Shown: piece by piece, positions 54,575 to 64,000 of the stretch | Layout of the letters: each line of letters opens with the position of its first letter | Position numbering within the stretch: the stretch's first letter is position 1 | Assembly (NCBI GenBank): GCA_029339505.1 | Contig: JAQISU010000182.1 | Location: 1,418,501 to 1,482,500 of the forward strand | DNA length: 64,000 nt | Source: Unio delphinus | Taxonomy: Eukaryota > Mollusca > Bivalvia > Unionida > Unionidae | Direction of reading: 5' to 3' | Notes under the pieces: generated by a model | Database searches by the model: none | The model's input: the letters and a program-made list of their open reading frames with translations, nothing else | What the model was told of the DNA's origin: nothing | Made by a program: the position numbers and the translations under genes

Positions 54575-54576
<2 letters not shown>
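52614..54576. other. AT-rich tract with no supported gene
   Basis: It contains a short GGAT/GATG repeat at 53748-53805 and no recognisable coding motif. Confidence 0.4.
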
Positions 54577-54643
<67 letters not shown>

Positions 54644-54644
54644 A

Positions 54645-54711
<67 letters not shown>
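54577..54711. repeat. (TCTA)n microsatellite
   Basis: About 33 tetranucleotide units with one TATA interruption near 54643. Confidence 0.9.
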
Positions 54712-55159
54712 ACGTGTTTGTGTGTCTGTATTGTTTTACGTATGTAAGAATTATGTCTATATTTATTCGCATGTATGTGTATCGATAAGAGTGGATTTAA
54801 TTGCTCACTTGTCAGTATGCAGAAGCACGGACTACATAGGTGGTATTCTCTGGCTGGGTCAATCAGTATTTATCAAGTTCGATATGTGTGATTATTAAAT
54901 TGGTTTTCAAACCATTAATAATTGAATTTTTTTGCTTGTACATTCTAAAATATATATTATAGTTCATGAAGGATTATTTAGCAGTTGGCGGTCGAGTTTA
55001 TGGCTGCCTCATTACACGCAAATATCTGCTATGTCAAGCGCACATCCCCAATGATGTGGAAACATACGTAACGTAAGTAACTTGCTAATTCGACCAGAAA
55101 TTATAAACACACAACATAACTATCACCAGAATACATGTTTGAAATATTGAGAGTTTAAT

Positions 55160-58100
55160 ATATCGACGACGATGTCTGCGTTATTATCATACTACAATCG
55201 AACTATTATCATACCACAATCGAATTATTATCATACCACAGTCGATGTATTATCATACCACAATCGAAATATTATCAATCAAACCACAATTGAAGTATTA
55301 TCATAGCACAATCAAAGTATTATAATATCACACTCGAAGTATTATCATACAACAATCGAAGCATTATCATGCCACAATCTCAGTATTATCAAGCCACAAT
55401 CGAACTTTTATCATACCACAATCGAAGTATAGTCATACTACAATCGAAGTATTATCATTCTATATTCGAAGCATCATCACGTCACAATCGATTTATTATC
55501 AAACTATAATCGAAGCATTGTCATACCACAATCGACGTATTGCCATACTAAAATCGAAGCATTATCATACCACAATCGAATCATGATCATACTATAATCG
55601 AAACATTATCATGCCACAAGCGAAGTATTATTATGCCACAATTGAACTATCATCATATTATAATCGAAGCATAGTCATACCAGATTCCAAGTATTATTAT
55701 ACTATAATCGAGGCATTATCATGCCACAATCGAAGCATTCTCATACCACAATCGAAGCATTGTCATACCACAATCGAAGTATTATCATACTATAATCGAA
55801 ACACTCTCATGCCAAAATCGAAGCATTATCGTACCTCAATTGTAGTATTATCATAGTACAATCAAAGCATTATGATACCACAATCGAAATACTATCATAC
55901 TATAATCAAAGCATTGTCATACCACAATCGAAGCATTATCATACTATAATCGAAGCATTATCATGCCACAAGCGAAGTATTATCATGCCACAATCGAACT
56001 ATCGTCATACTATAATTGAAGCATTATCATAATGCTTCGATTGTGCTATGTTAATACTTCGATTGTAGTATTATAATACTTCGATTGTAGTCTAATAATA
56101 CTTCGATTGTGGTAGGATACTACTGAGAATGTGGTATAATAATGCTTCGATTGTGGTATGATAATACTTCGATTATGGCATGATAATGCTTTGATCGAAG
56201 AATGATAATACTTCGATTGTGGTATGATAAAAGTTCAAATGTGGCATGATAATACTGAGATTGTGGCATGATAATGCTTCGACTGTGGCATGATAATACT
56301 TTGATTTTAGTATGATACTACTTCGAATGGGGTATGTTAATACTTCGATTGTAGTCTGTTAATACATCGATTGCGGTATGATAAATAGTTCAATTGTGGC
56401 ATGATAAAACTGTGATTGTGGTATGATTATGCTTCGATTGTAGTATGATAATAATTCGATTATGTTATGAAAATAGTTCTATTGTGGCATGATAACACTG
56501 AGATTGAGGCATGATAATGCTTCGATTGTAGTATGATAATGCTGTGACTGTAGCATGATAATACTTCGATTGTAGTCTGATAATACATGGATTGTGGCAT
56601 GATAATGCTTCGAATGTAGTATGATAATATTTCCATTTTGGTATGATAATAGTTCGGTTGTTGCATGATAATACTGAGATTTTGGTATGATAATGCTTCG
56701 ATTGTGGTATGATAATGCTTCGACTGTGGCATGATAATGCGTTGATTGTGTATGGTAATACTGTACTGCTTCGATCGGATATGATAATATTTCAACTGAG
56801 GTTCGATTTTGGAATTAGAATGATTCGATTATAGTATGATAATACTTCGATTGTGATATGACAATGCTTCGATTGTGGCATGAGAATGCGTCGATTGTGG
56901 CATGATAATGCTTCGATTATAGCTTCATCATGCCACAACCGTAGTATTATAATGCCACAATCGAAGCATTGTCATACCACAATCAAAGTATTATCACACT
57001 ATAATCGAAACATTGTTATACCATAACAGAAGTATTATCATACTATAATCGAAGCAATATAATGCCACAGTCGAAGTATTATCATACTATAATCGAATCA
57101 TTATTATGCCAAAGTCAAATTATCATTATGCCACAATCGATGCATTCTCTTGCCACAATCGAAGCATTGTCATATCACAATGGAAGTATTACCATACTAT
57201 AATCGAAGCATTCTCATGCCACAAGCGAAGTATTATCATACTATAATCGAATCATTATCATGCCACAGTCAAATTATCATTATGCCACAATCGATACATT
57301 CTCTTGCCACAATCGAAGCATTGTCATATCACAATGGAAGTATTACCATACTATGATCGAAGCATTCTCATGCCACAAGCGAAGTATTATCATGCCACAA
57401 TCGAAGTAGTATCATACTATAATCGAAGCATAGTCATACCAGATTCGAAGTATTATCAAACTACAATCAAAACATTATCATGCCACAATCGAAATATAAT
57501 CATACTATAATCGAAGCATTATCATGCCACAATTGAAGCATTCTCATGCCACAATTGAAGCATTTTCGTACCACAATCGAACTATTATCATACTAAAATC
57601 GAAGCATTCTCATGCCAAAATCGATGCATTATTGTACCGCAATTGAAGTTTTATCATAGTACGATCGAAGCATTGTCATACCATAATCGAAGCATTATCA
57701 TAACTCAATGGAAATATTATCATACCACAATTGCAGTAACATCGTATCAAAATTGAAGTATTATCATGCTACAATCGAAGCATTATCCACCACAATCGAA
57801 ATAGTTTATTTACCTCAACTGAAGTATAATGATGGGGCATCTTAACTAAATATCATACCACAATCGAAGTATTATTATACTACAGTCGAACTATTATCAT
57901 ACACAATCGAAGCATTAGCATGCCATTGTCGAAGCATTATCATACCACAATTAAAGCATTATCATGCCACAATCTCAGTATTATCATGCCACAATTGAAC
58001 TGTTATCAGACTACAATCGAAGTATTAACATACCACAATCGAAGAATTATCATACTACAATCGAAGCATTATCATGTCACAATCTCAGTGTTATCATACC

Positions 58101-58990
58101 ACAATCGAAGTATTATCATACTGCAATCGACGTTTTGTCATGCCACAATCGAAATCTTATCATACCTCAATCGAATCATTATCATACCACAATCTCAGTA
58201 GTATCATATCACACTCGAACCATTATCATACCAGAATCGAAGTATTATCATACTACTATCGAAGTATTATAATACTAGAATCGAAGTATTAACATACCAC
58301 AATTGAAGCATTATCATGCCACAATCGAACTATTATCAAATTACAATCGAAGTATTATCATACTATAATCGAAACATTATCATGCCACAATCGATCTATT
58401 ATCATAATATAATCGAAGCATTGTCATACCATAATCGAAGTATTACCATACCATAATTGAAACATTGTCATACCACAATCGAAGTATTATTATGCTATAA
58501 TCGAAGCATTGGCATACCACAATCAAAATATACTCATACTATAATCGAAGCATTATCATGCTACAATCGAAGTATTATTATGCTATAATCAAAGCATTGT
58601 CATACCACAATCGAAGCATTATCATATCTCAATCAAATTATTATCGTATCTCAATTGAAGTATTATCATGCTACAATCGAAGCATTATCCACCACAATCG
58701 AAATATTTTGTATACCTCAACGAAGTAGTATCATGGGGCATCTTAACTAATTATCATACCACAATCGAAATAGTTTCATGCAACGACCGAATTATTATCA
58801 TGCCACACTCGAAGTATATACATGCAAAAATCGACCTATTCTCATACCTTAATCGATGTTTTCTCATCGGAGATTTGAAAGTATTATAGCTGCATAATCG
58901 AAGTATTGTGATGCCTCAATGCAAAAATAACCATGCCACAATCGAACTATTATCATATTTCAATATAAATATTATGATTGGGCATTGGAA
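55160..58990 (+). repeat. Satellite C: 22-bp units with an inverted block
   Basis: The unit GAAGTATTATCATACCACAATC (22 bp) repeats with many variants (GAAGCATT..., ...TACTATAATC). From about 56028 to 56932 the same unit reads in reverse complement (CTTCGATTGTGGTATGATAA), then flips back. Local higher-order copies are visible: a 154-bp (7 x 22) repeat near 57100-57360, and GATGGGGCATCTTAACTAA-type segments about 901 bp apart (57832 and 58733). Confidence 0.9.
56028..56932 (-). repeat. Inverted block inside satellite C
   Basis: Orientation switches at GAAGCATTATCAT/AATGCTTCGATTG near 56028 and back at CTTCGATTATAGC/TTCATCATGCC near 56932. The junction at 56028 is palindromic and could form a hairpin. 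Confidence 0.85.
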
Positions 58991-59024
58991 AGTATTATCA
59001 TACAACACTAGAAGTGTCTTCATT

Positions 59025-59720
59025 ACATAATCGAAGTATTATGATTGGGCATTGGAAAGTACTATCATGACACAATCGAAGTATCATGATTGGGCATTGG
59101 AAAATATTATTATGATACAATCGAAGTATTATGATTGGGCATTGGAAAATAGTATTATGATACAATCGAAGTATCATGATTTGGCATTGGAAAGTACTAT
59201 CATGACTCAATCGAAGTATCATGATTGGGCATTGGAAAGTATTATTATGATACAATCCAAGTATCATGATTGGGCATTGGAAAGTACTATCATGACACAA
59301 TCGAAGTATTATGATTGGGCATTGGAAAATATTATTATGATACAATCGAAGTATCATGATTGGGCATTGGAAAGTACTATCATGACACAATCGAAGTATC
59401 ATGATTAGGCATTGGAAAGTACTATCATGACACAATCGAAGTATTATGATTGGGCATTGGAAAGTATTATTATGATACAATCGAAGTATCATGATTGGGC
59501 ATTCGAAAGTACTATCATGACACAATCGAAGTATCATGATTGGGCATTCGAAAGTACTATCATGACACAATCGAAGTATCATGATTGGGCATTGGAAAGT
59601 ACTATCATGACACAATCGAAGTATCATGATTGGGCATTCGAAAGTACTATCATGACACAATCGAAGTATTATGATTGGGCATTGAAAAATATTATTATGA
59701 TACAATCGAAGTATTTTCAT
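59025..59720 (+). repeat. 45-bp dimeric units derived from satellite C
   Basis: About 15 copies of a 45-bp unit, each a 22-bp half (GAAGTATCATGATTGGGCATTG) and a 23-bp half (GAAAGTACTATCATGACACAATC). They are far more uniform than the 22-bp region, so expansion was recent. Frames are open on both strands for more than 100 codons because 45 is a multiple of 3. Confidence 0.9.
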
Positions 59721-59999
59721 GCCACAATCGAACTCGCATTGAAGCATACCTGTAAATGGGACAGCGATTCTTATCAAACCGAGTTATCATGGAGAATAAG
59801 AGAAAAACATAAGCACCTTATTCATGGATTATTTATTTTTCTAAGTCAATCGTGGAAAGTTTATCACCATTGCGAACCGTATTGTTTGGTGATTATTAGC
59901 GTAAAGTAAATCTCAAATGAATCCAAAGTATTATGTACATTAAAGAACTTATACAGACATTACAATGATGAAGGAAAATTTAGCTCTGCCTGCAACTCT

Positions 60000-60500
60000 G
60001 ACAGTTTGAAAAAGTAGATGATATCTCATTATCAAAGAATTATCGGCCTATATCGATTTTAAGAACATTATGTGAATGCTTGCATGAAGAAAATATAATC
60101 TCCTAATGAACTCACACATTTTGGAGAAACAATTTCATGTCAGACCGCTTTCACAAAATTGCGTGACACATAGCAAGACTATATAGATGACATAATAGTA
60201 ATTGAAACAATACGTTTATATCTTATTTATTGATGGAAACAAATGTTACCAAATCAGCGATTAATCGTTTGCTTGGCATGGGTCTAACCCACACGGAAGG
60301 CAACTGCGTTTCTGAGAGTAACAATACGTGCAAAGTGGACACGCTCAAGACAATGTTATTGGCCCATATTTAATGTTCTCCTTTTCAATAATGATTTACC
60401 GCACAAATAAAAGCTACTGAATCTGATTTAATCCATTTCTTTGAACGAAATTTGCAACAGGTCGTTGGAGTGTGTATACTGTTATCCAAAGCCAATGAAA
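60000..60500 (+). pseudogene. Decayed LINE reverse transcriptase scrap
   Basis: LSKNYRPISILRTLCECLHE near 60030-60090 is an RT fingers motif. Scattered later pieces could be the GP...F..NDLP region near 60350-60410. Several stops are present. A GAAAT repeat near 60493-60518 could be the 3' tail. Confidence 0.5.
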
Positions 60501-60796
60501 TGAAATGAAATGAAACAGAAAGCTAACTACATGGCCGTCATTTATTGTGAATAGAGCAAAGAAAGGGTATATTATGTTCTGTATTTTTATGTGTGTTTGT
60601 GTGTGTGTGTGTGTTTGTGTATGTGTGTGTGTATATATATTATGTGTGTGTTTGTATATATCTATACATGCATGTGTATAATATGTGTATTGTAAGTCAG
60701 GTATAGTTTTAATATAATATTATATTAGGTCTGTGTATAACTTGCTTATTCTGAGCTTAATATGCTATCCTTAGAGAATGAAGTTCATATCATTAC

Positions 60797-60835
<39 letters not shown>

Positions 60836-60841
60836 CATTAC

Positions 60842-60890
<49 letters not shown>
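60797..60890. repeat. (ATT)n microsatellite
   Basis: Two trinucleotide runs separated by ATCATTACTGTT. Confidence 0.9.
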
Positions 60891-63120
60891 TGATTAAATT
60901 GTATTTAATTAATTTTTTATAATTCTTTTTGGTTTGTTGTTGGGTGTAGGTGGTGATATTATCTAAATCTGGAAACGAAATAAAGATAGGAATATTCAGT
61001 CGATTATGGTACAATATTCTAAGAATTTCATATTAAGTGAGGTCATTCAAACACCTGTTGTATTCTGTAATAAACCAGAATATTAGCATTTCTATCAGTC
61101 TTTACGCACAACACTAATAATGTGTCCCAGCAAATACATAATGTCGTCTGCTCCCCTGAATAAACTATAATTTTCACCAAATGTATTTTGTTTAAGGTAG
61201 GCTGTTTGAATAAGCAGAAAATTGTTTCCTATGGGTTTCGTTTGCAACAATGAAGACTGTTTTTTTATCTCACCAAGCGGGAAAGAAGTTTTTCAAGGTT
61301 TTATCAGAAAGATTCAAACAAGTTTTCATCTAGACAATATTACAATATACTTAAACGGTTTGAATTTCAACCCCAAGAAAGATCATTGAAAATTCGTCTT
61401 TAAAACACTGTATAATATAAAGGAATTGGCAATTCTGAGATACCGTACGTCTGAAAACGGTTTTAACAATGATTCTAGAACACTAACTACTACGTTCCTC
61501 TAGGTCACACCAATAAAAATCAATTTAACGTCGAAGTACCCTTACATGAGTGCATCTTGAAACCACTGGTAAATGTCTAGCAATAAACTAATTTAAGCCT
61601 GTTCATACACATATGCAAAAATACAACAACAGCAAAAATGCAACAACAGCAAAAATACAACAACAGCAAAGAAAACACTTGTCAATTTATAAGTCACAAA
61701 AATTCGCGCCCCTAACCACATTCAAATATATTAACTGCACAATGAATATAACGGAAAATTATTTAAGAATTTTGTTGTTGGCAACACAGTTGTGAAGAGA
61801 ACTAAATATTATCTTGCTGTCTATGGTATTATCATTTATTTCATTGCTTTGTTTCGATTATATTTGTTCTGTGTTTATTTTTTTTTTGTTGTTTCTTTTC
61901 TCTAATTATGATCCAAGCAAGGTAGTAGTTGGTCGAGTAACCATCCCAGTTACTACGTCATTATTCTTTATAAGAATAGATTTTACTTAACACTGAATTA
62001 TGATCAAGCTAGTGTTGTACTGTATTAAATCCTAATTTAAACCAGAGAAATAATTAAATATTACTTACTAATTGAGGGGAGAGAAACAGTGAGGGGGGAC
62101 ACAAATCTAAAATACTCGAGCCCTTTGAAAAGGTCGTGCAACGAACAATATCATATGCACATGTCCATGCAAGATGCATAGTTTGCATTAGATCAAACAC
62201 ACGCTCGCACAAATGTACACATACGTTTTTAACTGTGTTTTACAATATATTTGTCGTTACAATTATGAGTATTATGTTAGTTTGAAACACTCTATTCCAA
62301 ATATCTCAATCCTGACTGACTTTTCCCGACTGTCTTTGTGCATGCCTTGAAACTCTACAATGTTTACATTCTGTCAAAGCTCTGTCAAAGCTTATTGAAA
62401 AGGTCGTGTATATTAATCCAACAATTGTTTACTTAATAAAATTCAATTTTCACCCAATGAACATATAGAACACTATAATTTCCAAATGTAATATTTGGGC
62501 GCGTCAGTATTGGAGTTCTAAGACAATCTTTTAAGTCATGTACAATAAATGTATCATGCCATTCAATATATGCTGCCAATGCATCTATCAAAATTGCACT
62601 CAACGTATTTCTAACAATTTCATACAATTGATGTCACAAGGGAACTCCTTTTAGATACCATCGCAGAAATCGTTGAAACTTCCTTACATTTAAATTCAGA
62701 GGTGATAAATCATCTCAGCCAAGTTGGTTTCAAGTAACACAGATACAGGTTTATGTCTATCATTGTCAAATCGCCTTTAAGTCTGCTTTCGATGTGTATT
62801 TGTTTGCATTCGATCTTTTCCGCAGAGGTTTGGAGAAGTACTTCTAACTTTCTGAGATTAGCTTAATGAAAGCTTGGTGAATTGAGACCAGCTATTTTTT
62901 ATCTAGCCAAAGGTTTTACTACTTCAGTGTTTCCAAGTGGGATACATGAATTTTCTAGTTTCTTCTAACTATATATATATTACTAATTAAAAAGCACTCA
63001 AATAAGTGCATTAATGCTTGGGGGATGAGGCACGATTCCTTCCCCCCGAAATAATTAATTATCCCCAAACAGGGAATTAACCAGTCGTACATGCCCACAT
63101 GGGCGAAAACGACTTTAATT
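60891..63120. other. AT-rich tract with no supported gene
   Basis: It holds a small (AACAACAGCAAAAATAC)n repeat at 61617-61668 and otherwise no recognisable feature. Confidence 0.4.
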
Positions 63121-63121
63121 A

Positions 63122-63122
<1 letters not shown>

Positions 63123-63210
<88 letters not shown>
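63123..63210. repeat. (CTAA)n joined to (TA)n
   Basis: A short CTAA run at 63123-63138, then about 36 TA units. Confidence 0.9.
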
Positions 63211-63211
<1 letters not shown>

Positions 63212-64000
63212 TACACTCTTGCCTAAAATGGTATTCTACGTCTATCTTAAGCATAGTATTCCATATTGAGTTCATTTGGTCAATAAATATACTCAAACCT
63301 TACAAACTGTATATATTGGAAGATACGATCAAACATTGACTTAATGAGCTTTTCTGAGCCACCTAAGGTGTGAGCGATTTCATATGTAAATTGAAACATG
63401 TGTTTAGTATTTTAATTCCTATACTATTTTTTTCTGAACCTATATATTTTTACACTGATGAACATTGTCCGTCTACGACATTTTATCAAAAGAGCGGGAT
63501 CCAGTCTGAATGACTACCTGATTAATGGAAAATTAGTTTAAAGTCAATTCTCAATGCATGCTGATGCGAGGTTTCTTTACGAAACGCAAAGGTAATAGAT
63601 GGGTCAGTTTGCAAATGTTATTTTTGCGAATCCTTCTCAGGCAGTTGTATTAATGGATTAACAAAATCTCAATAATATGATAGTCAAAAGTAATTGCTCT
63701 TACAAATTACTGAGCAGACACATTCCAAAAGATCATAAAATAATTCAATGGTAAATCCGTCTGATCTTCATCTATGGAATCACATTTAGGGATGTCTTGA
63801 AAGTTCATTGAAGCGTCAAACTCGTCTTGGTCTACATGGGGATCACAATATAAATATTTATAGTAGAATTTCTTTTATGCTAAACTAAACACGGCACTAT
63901 TGTCACTTCTTGATTCACATCTTGCATTCTGTCTACATTACAGACTATTTTATATGTATCGTCTTTTGCATGCGGTTTTTCTGAATGCACTTTCATTTTA
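63211..64000. other. AT-rich tract with no supported gene
   Basis: No motif, repeat or RNA gene was recognised up to the right edge. Confidence 0.4.

Noticed and set aside
58998..59909. Overlapping frames of 118, 165 and 259 codons on both strands
   Set aside because: They result from 45-bp tandem units lacking stops in several frames; no domain is present.

Overview
This is an AT-rich animal nuclear genome window with very many simple repeats, minisatellites and decayed transposable elements. I see no rRNA, no CRISPR array and no convincing host protein-coding gene; one possible host exon lies near 37.7 kb. Two copies of a short repeat with a tRNA-like end and a tail (CACATTATCCTGACAC...) resembling SINEs I associate with molluscs make a mollusc the most likely source. 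Species and class cannot be fixed from the sequence.

The gene-dense part is the first 4.25 kb, the right end of a Polinton/Maverick (adintovirus-like) element that enters from the left edge. In order it carries: the C-terminus of a family B DNA polymerase in one frame with an SF1 helicase (broken by an in-frame TGA at 842-844); an HNH nuclease frame; and, on the minus strand, a retroviral-type integrase, a parvovirus-like phospholipase A2 and a zinc-ribbon (DUF5679-like) frame. An A32/FtsK-type packaging ATPase then runs on the plus strand up to an AG-rich inverted repeat (4020-4249) that may be the element's end. Polymerase, helicase and integrase would copy and insert the element. The ATPase and phospholipase are virion-assembly and entry-type functions, so the full element was probably virus-like; no capsid gene lies in this window. 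Two frame breaks fall at runs of nine A.

A second, older and unrelated virus-like relic lies on the minus strand at about 40.35-43.17 kb. It has pieces of a Polinton-type PolB, a possible BIR-like zinc fold, another packaging ATPase with Walker A and B, and a basic core-like protein, all broken by stops and frameshifts.

Retrotransposon relics: two copies of one L2/CR1-like LINE (10.63-12.65 kb minus, 30.87-33.33 kb plus), a Tx1/L1-like LINE with a zinc knuckle (about 45.9-48.9 kb minus), a Penelope reverse transcriptase scrap (30.27-30.56 kb minus) and a further decayed RT scrap (60.0-60.5 kb plus).

Tandem arrays dominate the rest: a 29-bp based satellite in 116-bp higher-order units (8.69-10.63 kb) and a related 60-bp satellite (12.72-15.56 kb) with the LINE between them; 33-bp and 44-bp arrays near 17-18 kb; a 78-bp array (23.7-24.27 kb); a 26/23-bp array (36.27-37.19 kb); a 33-bp array (37.25-37.46 kb); a 36-bp array (49.22-51.14 kb); and a 22-bp satellite with an internal inverted block, ending in 45-bp units (55.16-59.73 kb). 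Long open frames inside these arrays follow from repeat periods and are not counted as genes.
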